Source: CAZAMT01 sp964486145 (GTDB lineage: Bacteria > Bacteroidota > Bacteroidia > Bacteroidales > JAAAOM01). Taken from it: DNA of 10,488 nucleotides. The stretch is taken from positions 1-10,488 of the forward strand of contig CAZAMT010000133.1 in the NCBI GenBank assembly GCA_964486145.1. The letters run 5' to 3'. This document shows positions 1-7,085 of the stretch, piece by piece. The notes under the pieces were generated by a model. That model was not told the origin of the DNA, did not search any database, and was given only the letters and a program-made list of their open reading frames with translations. Position numbers and translations under genes: made by a program. Each line of letters begins with the position of its first letter. Positions within the stretch are counted from its first letter, which is position 1.

Positions 1-51
1 CACTGGGATATTGTTGAAAAAATCAGGCAAGAACAGTTAAAAAGAGAATAA
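1..51 (+). CDS. 3' end of a convergent gene, product unknown (partial)
   Basis: Reading from base 1, frame 1 stays open for 16 codons and ends in TAA at 49-51. The tail reads HWDIVEKIRQEQLKRE, a charged, helix-prone sequence plausible as a protein C-terminus. The other two + strand frames hit stops earlier (TAA at 38-40 in frame 2, TGA near base 15 in frame 3). If real, the gene starts left of the window and converges on the response-regulator gene. Sixteen codons are too few to identify a family, and an open stretch of this length can occur by chance. Confidence 0.35.
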   Translation, partial: HWDIVEKIRQEQLKRE

Positions 52-79
52 TAACAGTAAAAAAGGGAATTTTTTGCAA

Positions 80-106
80 TAAAAGAAAATGGCTATGACA
101 GCCATC
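80..106 (-). terminator. Possible Rho-independent terminator after the response-regulator gene
   Basis: A perfect 6-bp inverted repeat, ATGGCT (89-94) and AGCCAT (100-105), encloses a 5-base loop, with one possible G-T pair beyond. Read on the minus strand the hairpin is followed at once by TTTCTTTTA, a T-rich tail; on the plus strand nothing similar follows. It lies about 85 bases past the stop codon of the minus-strand response regulator, so it could end that transcription unit. The stem is short and only half GC, so this is moderate support only. Confidence 0.45.
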
Positions 107-189
107 GATAAGGCCGGAACCTGTGTAAGGTTATTGTTTTCATAGTAAACCAAAACAGTCGTGTAAAAAAACGATCTTCCGAGCCCATT

Positions 190-1356
190 TTATTTTCCGA
201 TGGGTTGAGCAAATGCCTTCACATCACTACCTTTTATTTTCTTATCACACAGAATAATCAATCGTTCGAGTACATTTCTAAACTCCCGGATGTTACCGGT
301 CCATTCGATTTTTTGCAGTTCAGCGATGGCATCGTCTGTGATTTCTATTTTTGGCCGACCATACTCAGCGGATATTAAATCATTGAAGTGTTCTGCAAGG
401 AGTGGGATGTCATCAAGCCTCTCATTTAGTGAAGGTACGCGTATCAGGATAACACTGATCCGGTGATAAAGGTCTTCGCGAAAGGTTTTCTGTTCTATTT
501 CGTATTTCATGTCCTTATTGGTGGCAGCTACAATCCTGACATTTACTTCAATGTCTTTGTCGCTGCCAACCCGTGATATTTTGTTTTCCTGCAATGCACG
601 CAATACCTTGGCCTGTGCTGAAAGGCTCATATCTCCGATTTCGTCAAGAAAAAGAGTACCTCCGTTGGCCTGTTCAAATTTTCCTTTGCGTTGTTTATGT
701 GCCGAAGTAAAAGCCCCTTTCTCATGGCCAAACAGTTCACTTTCAATAAGTTCAGATGGAATGGCCGCGCAATTTACTTCCACGAATGGCATGTCCGCAC
801 GGTCACTTTTTTCGTGCAACCACCGGGCTACCAGTTCCTTGCCTGTTCCATTGGAGCCGGTAATCAGCACACGTGCATCCGTAGGAGCTACACGTTCTAT
901 CATTTCCTTCACCTGCCGGATGGCATCGGATTCTCCTACAATATCGTATGTTTTTGATACCTGGCGTTTCAATACCTTGGTTTCTTCAATCAGTGTTGAA
1001 CGATCCATAGCGTTTCGGATGGTAACAAGGAGACGATTAAGATCAAGCGGTTTTTCAATGAAATCATAGGCTCCCTTTTTTATGGCATCAACGGCAGTAT
1101 CAATGTTTCCATGACCTGAAATCATAATAACAGTGGTGTCTGATGACAATTCCATGAGTTTTTCCAACACCTCTATGCCATCCATGTTCGGCATTTTAAT
1201 ATCACACAATACCACGTCATATTTTTTTTCTTTGTATGATTCAATCCCCTGAATGCCATCCTCGGCTAAATCCACTACATGGTCTTCGTATTCAAGAATT
1301 TCTTTCAATGTTGACCGGATGCTTCGTTCATCGTCAATAACAAGGATATTTGCCAT
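190..1356 (-). CDS. Sigma-54-type (NtrC-family) response regulator without a DNA-binding domain
   Basis: A 388-residue two-component response regulator. The receiver domain (about 1-118) has the acidic pair D8/D9, phospho-acceptor D52 in the CDIKMPNMDG motif, S80 and K102. The AAA+ sigma-54-activator domain (about 138-370) has Walker A GSNGTGKE (167-174), Walker B around D238/E239, arginine candidates R293 and R299, and the sensor-II stretch WTGNIREFRNV (352-362). The sigma-54-contacting loop reads GAFTSA (214-219) rather than GAFTGA. The protein stops soon after the AAA+ domain; relatives of 440-480 residues end in a Fis-type helix-turn-helix, which is absent here and not found in the following bases. 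From memory, a conserved Bacteroidota subfamily has this same length and GAFTSA loop, so it is probably not a truncation. The start is the ATG before ANILVIDDE; an upstream TTG at 1383 adds nine unconserved residues. It sits 53 bases after the Ppx gene. No histidine kinase is visible. Confidence 0.93.
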   Translation of the reverse strand: MANILVIDDERSIRSTLKEILEYEDHVVDLAEDGIQGIESYKEKKYDVVLCDIKMPNMDGIEVLEKLMELSSDTTVIMISGHGNIDTAVDAIKKGAYDFIEKPLDLNRLLVTIRNAMDRSTLIEETKVLKRQVSKTYDIVGESDAIRQVKEMIERVAPTDARVLITGSNGTGKELVARWLHEKSDRADMPFVEVNCAAIPSELIESELFGHEKGAFTSAHKQRKGKFEQANGGTLFLDEIGDMSLSAQAKVLRALQENKISRVGSDKDIEVNVRIVAATNKDMKYEIEQKTFREDLYHRISVILIRVPSLNERLDDIPLLAEHFNDLISAEYGRPKIEITDDAIAELQKIEWTGNIREFRNVLERLIILCDKKIKGSDVKAFAQPIGK

Positions 1357-1409
1357 GATTTCAATTGGTTTTCTTTGATTCAATAATTTTGTAAAACTAC
1401 AATTTCTTT

Positions 1410-2324
1410 TTAAAGTACTTCAAAAATAGCTCCTTCCTTCAATGAAAAGTCTGATTGAAATAACTGTTCGATCTGCAGTTTTTCAATTATAAATTTCACA
1501 AAATGTATGGCCAGTACAATCATTTCTATTCGCATGGGTTCCAGACCAGGCATTTTACTTCGTTGCTCATGACTGGAAGGTAAAAGTTGGGTATAAAGGT
1601 TGTAAAAATCGTGCATTTCGATTTTTTGAGAATGGGTACCGGGTAACTTCGTTTTTCGGTTCAAATCGATCATTGACATCAGTGTGTCAAATGTTCCGGA
1701 TGCACCAATCAGCCTTTTGATGTTATGATTAAAGGATTCTTTGAATAGTGGCTGCAGTTCGTTTTCAAAAAAGGCATCAACCCGCGCCAGTTCTTCTTTT
1801 GTTACCGGATCCGAAGGTGAAAATATTTCAAGTAGCCTTGCAATCCCAAGATCAAAGCTTTTTTTCCAGAATATCTGTTGATCATTGCAAATAATAAATT
1901 CATTGCTTCCTCCACCGATATCGAGTATCAACGATGGTTTATCTCCCAGATTCAGGGTTTGCCTGACACCTTTATAAATCAGTTCAGCTTCTTTATTACC
2001 GTCAATGAGTTGAATTTCAAAGTTGAATTTTTCCCTCATTTTTTTTAAGAAATCGTCAGCATTTCCGGCACCGCGTAAAGCTGACGTACCGAAAGCATGC
2101 ACACGTTCTGCTTTAAACCTTCTGATGGTTTCATAGTGCTCTGCAAGGGCTGATTCAGCGCGTTGCATGGCATCCGCTTGTATAACTTTATTGTGAATAC
2201 CCCCTTTCCCCAGTTTCACAGGTAATTTCTGTTCAAAAAGAACGGTATATTCCTGTTCATTTAATGTATCAACAATGAGCAGGTTAAAGGTGTTTGTTCC
2301 CAGATCTATGATGGCCAGTCGCAT
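1410..2324 (-). CDS. Ppx/GppA-family phosphatase (exopolyphosphatase-like), short form
   Basis: A 304-residue cytoplasmic protein of the actin/Hsp70 ATPase superfamily. Family enzymes release phosphate from the ends of polyphosphate or convert pppGpp to ppGpp; the sequence does not say which. The N-terminal phosphate-binding turn is IDLGTNTFNLLI (6-17). FGTSALR (78-84) and DGNKEAELIYKGV (108-120) follow, the latter holding E112 at the position of the catalytic glutamate. The second phosphate loop is LDIGGGSNEF (134-143). GASGTFDTL (207-215) and GLEPMRIEM (260-268) match conserved C-lobe segments. It ends at SLKEGAIFEVL, so only the two actin-like lobes are present; the extra C-terminal HD-like region of E. 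coli-type Ppx (about 500 residues) is missing, as is usual for about 300-residue forms. It starts 12 bases after the ABC permease stop, implying co-transcription. No Shine-Dalgarno sequence is seen. Confidence 0.92.
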   Translation of the reverse strand: MRLAIIDLGTNTFNLLIVDTLNEQEYTVLFEQKLPVKLGKGGIHNKVIQADAMQRAESALAEHYETIRRFKAERVHAFGTSALRGAGNADDFLKKMREKFNFEIQLIDGNKEAELIYKGVRQTLNLGDKPSLILDIGGGSNEFIICNDQQIFWKKSFDLGIARLLEIFSPSDPVTKEELARVDAFFENELQPLFKESFNHNIKRLIGASGTFDTLMSMIDLNRKTKLPGTHSQKIEMHDFYNLYTQLLPSSHEQRSKMPGLEPMRIEMIVLAIHFVKFIIEKLQIEQLFQSDFSLKEGAIFEVL

Positions 2325-2336
2325 AAAAAGTAAAGG

Positions 2337-3713
2337 TTAATTTTTGTATTTGAGCCACTTCATAATCTCTTTATAATTCACTTTTTTACCATACATCAGA
2401 ATACCTGTACGATAGATTTTACCTGCCAACCAGGTGGTAGCCAAAAAGGTAAGCACCAGCAGCACCATGGAAATTGCTACATCGTGCCAAGGCGGAATAA
2501 ACGGAATCCGTGCCATCATAACAATGGGAGAGGTAAACGGAATGATGGAACCCCAGAATGAAACAGCACTTTCGGGGTTGTTCATGGCATTGAACATGAT
2601 CAATAAGCCAATGATCAACGGGATGGTAATCGGCAGCATAAATTGCTGGGTATCCGTTTCGTTATCCACAGCCGAACCGATGGCGGCAAAGAGCGAACCA
2701 TATAGCAAATACCCAAACATAAAGTAAAAGGCGAATACGCCAACGATCAGTCCCCAGGGAACCTGAGACAACGAGCCTACAATCACCTGGAGTTCGTTTA
2801 GATTGTCAGAACCGGATGTAACTGGTGCTTCTTCATCTGTTTCGGAAACTACATCGCTGTTTGACATAATGTTTTGAGGTGTTTGTGCCTGCATTTGCTC
2901 CATCATTTTTGATGGATCGGGCATAACCGCGATCTGCACCACCTGAAGAATACCGGCCGTGAGGATAATCCATAAAACAAATTGAGACAATCCCACGAGT
3001 GCAATGCCAATGATTTTACCCATCATAAGCTGAAATGGTTTGATAGAGGATATAATAACTTCTACAATCCGGTTTGTTTTTTCTTCAATAACACCGCGCA
3101 TTACCTGGGCGCCATAAATAAAAATAAACATGTAGATGAGTAGTCCACCGATGTATGCAATTGCCATAGATAATTCTGTATTGCTTTTCTTGGCTTTCCC
3201 ACCTTCTTCCATTCGCAATGTGCTCAGCCTGACTTTACTGCTTGCATTGATATTTTGCATAATCTGTGACAGGTTTTCAATATCGTACGTTTGAAGCTTT
3301 TGTTCCTTGAGATATTGTTCCAATGCATTGGAAATGTGTATTTTCGTTGCCAGATTCGGCTGTTTATCTGATAGAAGTTGTGCTGTGTTTGGCGACTGTA
3401 CGAATACTTTAGGTAAGTAAAGGATACCGTAATAATCAGTCATGAAAAATGTTTTCTTGAAATCATTCAATGAAACGTCTTTCAGATAATCAAATTTTAA
3501 TGATTCGGTTTCGGGAATTACATTTTTAAACTGACCCGTTTCATCAACAATTGCAATGTTTTTGACTTCAGAGTCTTCCATTGACATAAGCCAACCCATG
3601 GCAACAAAAAAACCACCGAAAAGCAACGGGCCCAGAATGGTCATGATTATAAATGACTTTTTTCGCACCCTGGTAAGGTATTCACGTGATATAACGAGTA
3701 ATATTTTATTCAT
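2337..3713 (-). CDS. ABC-2-type exporter permease, NatB-like
   Basis: A 458-residue inner-membrane permease that should pair with the ATPase encoded just upstream. The N-terminus has a basic segment (TRVRKKS, 14-20) then a membrane helix at about 21-43. A large soluble segment of about 135 residues (45-180) follows, then hydrophobic segments at about 181-204, 231-262, 317-346, 359-376, 387-400 and 412-431. RGVIEEKTNRIVEVIISS (206-223) is the hallmark cytoplasmic segment of this ABC-2 subfamily, which includes sodium-efflux NatB and related proteins. Between the third and fourth hydrophobic segments is a hydrophilic, Met/Gln-rich then acidic loop (265-308). The ATG start is 32 bases after the ATPase stop. 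The substrate cannot be told from sequence; NatB homology suggests ion or small-molecule efflux, but this family is widely mis-assigned to sodium. Confidence 0.92.
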   Translation of the reverse strand: MNKILLVISREYLTRVRKKSFIIMTILGPLLFGGFFVAMGWLMSMEDSEVKNIAIVDETGQFKNVIPETESLKFDYLKDVSLNDFKKTFFMTDYYGILYLPKVFVQSPNTAQLLSDKQPNLATKIHISNALEQYLKEQKLQTYDIENLSQIMQNINASSKVRLSTLRMEEGGKAKKSNTELSMAIAYIGGLLIYMFIFIYGAQVMRGVIEEKTNRIVEVIISSIKPFQLMMGKIIGIALVGLSQFVLWIILTAGILQVVQIAVMPDPSKMMEQMQAQTPQNIMSNSDVVSETDEEAPVTSGSDNLNELQVIVGSLSQVPWGLIVGVFAFYFMFGYLLYGSLFAAIGSAVDNETDTQQFMLPITIPLIIGLLIMFNAMNNPESAVSFWGSIIPFTSPIVMMARIPFIPPWHDVAISMVLLVLTFLATTWLAGKIYRTGILMYGKKVNYKEIMKWLKYKN

Positions 3714-3745
3714 GATTGTGAATATTGTGTGAGATTTTGATTTTA

Positions 3746-4672
3746 TTAATTGTCATCCTTATGTTCTTCCACTGCCTGGATAAATATTTGGTTCATGCCG
3801 GGGATTTGTTCTTTTAATCCAAGGATTTTTATTTTGGGAAGCAATTTTTGGAGCAGGTCGTTTGGTGAAGCACTATCGGGTATTTTTATCGTTGCAGTAC
3901 CTTCTTGTCCCACTGTTTTATTTTTAAGTAATTCAAATTCACCATTAAGGCTGGAAGGGATTAATGATTGATCACCTTCGTATTGCACATCAAAAATATT
4001 GGCTTTGTATGTGTTTCTGATTTCCCTCACGGGCCCTTCCAGCACAACCCTGGCTTTATCTATGAGTGTGATATAATCACAAAGTTCTTCAACCGATTCC
4101 ATGTTGTGCGTGGAGAAAATAACCGTAGCACCCTTTTCTCTCAAATTCAGGATTTCTTTTTTAAGCATTCGTGCATTGATGGGATCGAAACCACTAAAGG
4201 GCTCATCAAATATCATTAATGTTGGTTCGTGGATAATGGTAGTGACAAATTGTATTTTTTGCTGCATTCCTTTGGATAATTCTTCCACTTTCTTGTTCCA
4301 CCACGATTGAATTTCGAATTTCTCGAACCAGTATTTTATTTTATTGATGGCCTCGGTTTTTTTCATGCCCTTAAGCTGGGCAAGATATAACGCTTGCTCG
4401 CCAACTTTCATTTTTTTATACAGCCCGCGTTCTTCAGGCAGATATCCGATGTTATAAATGTCTTCTGATTTTAGGTTCCGACCCATAAACTCGAGGGTTC
4501 CGTTGTCGGGTGCTGTAATTTGATTAATGATGCGAATAAGTGTGGTTTTTCCTGCGCCGTTAGGGCCAAGTAACCCGAAAACACTACCTTCAGGTACGCT
4601 TATGCTAACGTCATTAAGGGCATATTGACTGCCATATTGCTTATCAACATGCGCGGCTTTAAATATATCCAT
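3746..4672 (-). CDS. ABC transporter ATP-binding protein, NatA-like
   Basis: A 308-residue cytoplasmic ATPase that powers the exporter whose permease is the next gene. Walker A is GPNGAGKT (36-43). The Q-loop region reads GYLPEERGLY (76-85), with Glu where many ABC proteins have Gln, as is common in NatA-like exporters. The signature is LSKGMQQ (132-138), Walker B LMIFDEP (152-158), the D-loop SGFDP (160-164) and the switch histidine H189 in STHN. After about residue 215 a C-terminal domain of about 90 residues follows, resembling the accessory domain (DUF4162 type) common in this subfamily. The start is the ATG before DIFKAAHVDKQYG, where homology to ABC ATPases begins. The frame stays open further upstream to 4798, but those residues are unlike ABC proteins and would overlap the hexapeptide gene. 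The gap to that gene is 76 bases, with no convincing promoter. Confidence 0.95.
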   Translation of the reverse strand: MDIFKAAHVDKQYGSQYALNDVSISVPEGSVFGLLGPNGAGKTTLIRIINQITAPDNGTLEFMGRNLKSEDIYNIGYLPEERGLYKKMKVGEQALYLAQLKGMKKTEAINKIKYWFEKFEIQSWWNKKVEELSKGMQQKIQFVTTIIHEPTLMIFDEPFSGFDPINARMLKKEILNLREKGATVIFSTHNMESVEELCDYITLIDKARVVLEGPVREIRNTYKANIFDVQYEGDQSLIPSSLNGEFELLKNKTVGQEGTATIKIPDSASPNDLLQKLLPKIKILGLKEQIPGMNQIFIQAVEEHKDDN

Positions 4673-4748
4673 TGTTTGTCGGTTTAAGGGCTGTAAATTT
4701 AGAAATTGAATCGTTGATTTAAAAGAAAACGTTTGAAAAGGTATAATA

Positions 4749-5261
4749 TTATTTGTACCAACCGGCGTACATCCGGTAATTTCTTGCAATTTTTTCAATC
4801 ATTTCGGCGGTTTGTGCCGGTTCAATGTCTTTGATTTTTTTAGCCGGATTGCCTCCCCAAACGGAGCCGGGTTCAACTTTGGTTTTTGAAAGGACGATAG
4901 CACCAGCAGCGATAATGGAATTTTCTCCAATTTCGGCATAATCCATGATAACTGCACCCATGCCCACGAGCACTCTGTCGTGCAGTTTGGCACCGTGAAT
5001 GATCGCGTTGTGCGCGATGGAACAGTCATTCCCGATTTCAACCACTGATTTCTGATACAAGGTATGCATAATGGCGCCATCCTGAACGTTTACATTGTTC
5101 CCCAGGCGGATGGAGTTTACATCGCCACGTAGCACTGTATTAAACCAAAAACTGCAGTTGTCGCCGGTAATCACGTCCCCAACAATCGTTGCATTTTCTG
5201 CAAAGAAACAGTCTTTTCCAAATTCCGGGGTATATCCTCTTACTGATTGAATGATTGCCAT
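4749..5261 (-). CDS. Gamma-carbonic-anhydrase-like hexapeptide-repeat protein (YrdA/PaaY type)
   Basis: A 170-residue left-handed beta-helix protein, probably a trimer binding metal between subunits. The hexapeptide repeat runs from about 18 to 135 (for example NATIVGDVITGDNCSFWF and IGENSIIAAGAIVLSKTKV). Three histidines sit at the gamma-class zinc-ligand positions: H66 in IMHTL, H84 in SIAHN and H89 in IIHGA, with the 84/89 spacing of five seen in Methanosarcina Cam. R45 and D47 in LRGDVNSI match the conserved RGD-like motif. The C-terminal helix (about 147-170) is typical. It lacks the acidic loop of Cam, as do most bacterial members, many of which show weak or no carbonic anhydrase activity, so the reaction is uncertain. 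A good -7 element lies 24 bases upstream of the ATG, making this the likely first gene of the unit that continues into the ABC exporter. Confidence 0.93.
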   Translation of the reverse strand: MAIIQSVRGYTPEFGKDCFFAENATIVGDVITGDNCSFWFNTVLRGDVNSIRLGNNVNVQDGAIMHTLYQKSVVEIGNDCSIAHNAIIHGAKLHDRVLVGMGAVIMDYAEIGENSIIAAGAIVLSKTKVEPGSVWGGNPAKKIKDIEPAQTAEMIEKIARNYRMYAGWYK

Positions 5262-5284
5262 GTTGTTTTAATTTAAAGAAAGTG

Positions 5285-5292
5285 CAAAAGTA
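5285..5292 (-). promoter_or_regulatory. Bacteroidota -7 promoter element (TACTTTTG)
   Basis: Read on the minus strand, TACTTTTG exactly matches the Bacteroidota -7 consensus TAnnTTTG and is followed by CA, giving the common TTTGC form. It lies 23-31 bases upstream of the hexapeptide gene's ATG, leaving a leader of about 20 bases. The nearest TTG upstream, in AATTGCC, leaves only 14 bases between the two elements, shorter than the usual spacing near 19, so the -33 part is weak. Confidence 0.55.
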
Positions 5293-5323
5293 GTAAAATA
5301 TGGAGGCAATTGAATGAGGTAAG

Positions 5324-5413
5324 TCAATTTCCAAATTCAGGAAGCTCTTCAACCCTGGCGTAGGGCAATGTTTTTAATTTTTTATTATTGTACGAGTCAT
5401 TTCTAAATATCAT
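5324..5413 (-). CDS. Possible 29-residue small ORF after the DoxX gene
   Basis: An ATG six bases past the DoxX stop opens a 29-codon frame ending in TGA at 5324-5326. The N-terminal half is Asn/Lys-rich and the C-terminal half reads LPYARVEELPEFGN. The VEELPEFG ending faintly resembles the VEEMPEFPGG-type motif near the start of TonB C-terminal domains, so a gene remnant is one possibility. No Shine-Dalgarno sequence precedes it. It fills most of the 158-base spacer between the DoxX gene and the hexapeptide gene, and ends before the -7 promoter element. An open frame this short is easily found by chance, so the call is tentative. Confidence 0.2.
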   Translation of the reverse strand: MIFRNDSYNNKKLKTLPYARVEELPEFGN

Positions 5414-5419
5414 TTTACT

Positions 5420-5908
5420 TTATGCATTTGTTTCAGCATTTAGATCAAGTTTACCCCCCCGCACCGTTGCTCCCAATGCAATTCCGGCACTTAGCACTAC
5501 CAGGTTTTTAATGATGTATTGCCCTTCGATGGTAAGTGAAAACGGGAACACAGCAAAAATCTCAGACGGGAAGAGAAAAATCGGCATAAAAGTGCCCAGC
5601 ATTTGCAAATAAAGTAAGAGCAGGGTTTCCCTTAAAAAGATATTTAGCAGGAGGCCGATACCAATCAATGTTTCCCATGTTGCCAGGCCATAAATAACTA
5701 CCCTGGCAGGTACAAGGCCAAATGTAAGTTTCTGGATGGTATTGATAGCAATATCTTCCGCAGGACTCAATCCTTCAAAGAATTTCACACTTCCAAACCA
5801 TAAAAAAATGATTCCTATACTAATTCGTAATAATCGCAAACCATTAGCAGCCATCCACCTGGTGATAGCGATATCTATTTTATAAAATGTTTTTCCTTTT
5901 ATTGTCAT
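5420..5908 (-). CDS. DoxX-family integral membrane protein
   Basis: A 162-residue membrane protein with four hydrophobic segments at about 22-40, 68-90, 95-113 and 131-148, the four-helix layout of the DoxX family. Typical features are LLRISIGIIFLWFGSVKFF in the first helix (26-44, with the conserved Phe/Gly/Lys-Phe pattern), a glutamate after the second turn (TWETLIGIGLLL, 78-89) and an IIKN...G tail (132-142). There is no signal peptide apart from the first helix. DoxX-like proteins include the small subunit of archaeal thiosulfate:quinone oxidoreductase and proteins linked to redox stress; the role here is unknown. It lies 86 bases after the MenA-like gene on the same strand. That spacer contains TACATTTTG (5969-5977), one base longer than the -7 consensus, so it may have its own promoter. 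Confidence 0.8.
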   Translation of the reverse strand: MTIKGKTFYKIDIAITRWMAANGLRLLRISIGIIFLWFGSVKFFEGLSPAEDIAINTIQKLTFGLVPARVVIYGLATWETLIGIGLLLNIFLRETLLLLYLQMLGTFMPIFLFPSEIFAVFPFSLTIEGQYIIKNLVVLSAGIALGATVRGGKLDLNAETNA

Positions 5909-5994
5909 AAACCGGAGTGTTGAAATATTTTCAGTTAAAAGAACGATGAATCTCTTTCAGGGGCTTCGCAAAATGTAAGAACAGCAGATTTATT

Positions 5995-6930
5995 CTACAT
6001 AATCTCTATGAGAATCGCAACCGCAATAAGCAAATCTGTAGCCAGCACAGTTAATACATTGCTTCCCAGTGCAGGAATGAGCTTTAAAGGATCACCACCG
6101 TGTTTTATGGCGGTTGTTCCTGCTTTCACCGCCAACGGGAGCGGAGCCAATGCTAACAATAACCATGCAGAAGAAATATTACTTAATCCCAGCACGAGGA
6201 TAATACCAAAGGTAGCTGCAAGACCTATACTATAAATAACAGCGGCTGTTCTTTTCCCGTAACGAATCACCAGGTGGTTTCTTCCACCCTGTTTGTCGGC
6301 TTCTACATCAGGAAATTCATTCAAAAGCAGTAACAGGGAAGTTAGGATTCCCGGTGGAATGGAAGCAAGAATAACCTCTAAAGGGATAGTGCCAAGATTT
6401 CCAGCGGATGAAGCGAACATGGAAATATATGTTCCCAGTACCACAAATGAACCGAGTGTTAATCCCGAAAACAATTCACCGAGTGTAAGTTTCGCCAGGT
6501 AATCTGTGTAAAAAACGATTGACATAACTCCAATTGCAGAAATAACAAGAATGCTCCAGTGCGCAACAATGGTAAAGTAAATGCCAATGGCTACTGACAA
6601 TATCAATGTTGCCATTGCCACTGCTTTTACCTGCTTTGGCTTAACCTTTCCACTCACCAGAATTCCGCTTCCACCGCTAAAAGGTGTTCGCCTGGTGTTA
6701 AAATCAATTTTTGTTTTATAGTCAGAATATTCGTTAAATAAATTAACCGATATGTGAGCGGATATTACACCGATCATGATCAGTACAGCATTTATCCATT
6801 GAAATGAAGCTCCGTCAGGTAAATATTTATAAGCAAAAGCCCACCCGATAAGTACGAGTAATACACTTAATATTAAAAAATTAGCTCTGATTTGAGCCAT
6901 CCACATAGCAAATCGTCCCATCTTTTTCAT
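5995..6930 (-). CDS. UbiA-family prenyltransferase, probably MenA-like (1,4-dihydroxy-2-naphthoate prenyltransferase)
   Basis: An inner-membrane prenyltransferase of about 311 residues with roughly eight to nine hydrophobic helices. Numbered from the upstream TTG at 6939, the first Mg/diphosphate motif is NEYSDYKTKID (N69, D73, D79) and the second is NEFPDVEADKQGGRNHL (N207, D211, D215). RRTPFSGGSGILVSGK (83-98) fits MenA-like enzymes, which attach a polyprenyl chain to dihydroxynaphthoate in menaquinone synthesis; menaquinone is the usual Bacteroidota quinone. No other men gene is in the window, so another aromatic acceptor is possible. The start is uncertain: the ATG at 6930 is chosen, but an AAGGA sequence is better spaced (10 bases) for the ATG at 6921, giving 308 residues, and TTG at 6939 is also open. 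The 146-155 base spacer upstream shows no clear promoter or terminator. Confidence 0.85.
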   Translation of the reverse strand: MKKMGRFAMWMAQIRANFLILSVLLVLIGWAFAYKYLPDGASFQWINAVLIMIGVISAHISVNLFNEYSDYKTKIDFNTRRTPFSGGSGILVSGKVKPKQVKAVAMATLILSVAIGIYFTIVAHWSILVISAIGVMSIVFYTDYLAKLTLGELFSGLTLGSFVVLGTYISMFASSAGNLGTIPLEVILASIPPGILTSLLLLLNEFPDVEADKQGGRNHLVIRYGKRTAAVIYSIGLAATFGIILVLGLSNISSAWLLLALAPLPLAVKAGTTAIKHGGDPLKLIPALGSNVLTVLATDLLIAVAILIEIM

Positions 6931-7085
6931 ATCCTTCAATCATTGGTTTGTTATCTAAATAACACTAATTTGTCTGATTTGTTTGGGTAACGATGAGAAT
7001 ATTTTAAAAATGATGCGTTGATAGTTCTGGTTGGGTTTATATGCACCGAAACTCAGCACCATGAATTGATCACAAATTTTCGAAT

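Noticed and set aside
89..145. 18-codon + strand ORF starting MAMTAIDKAG
   Set aside because: It overlaps the terminator-like hairpin, is very short, and has no ribosome binding site or family resemblance.
509..1069. 186-codon open frame on the + strand opposite the response regulator
   Set aside because: It is antisense to a strongly conserved gene and its translation shows no family motif; it is a shadow of the real frame.
4673..4748. Possible promoter TACCTTTT before the ABC ATPase gene
   Set aside because: The last base of the -7 element mismatches and no -33 element is at a usual distance; co-transcription from upstream is simpler.
4673..4798. N-terminal extension of the ABC ATPase reading frame by 42 codons
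   Set aside because: It overlaps the 3' end of the hexapeptide gene, is unlike ABC proteins, and family homology starts at the internal ATG at 4672.
5353..5380. CCCT-GGCGT-AGGG hairpin followed by a T-rich run on the + strand
   Set aside because: The stem is only four base pairs, no + strand gene precedes it, and on the minus strand no T-run follows it.
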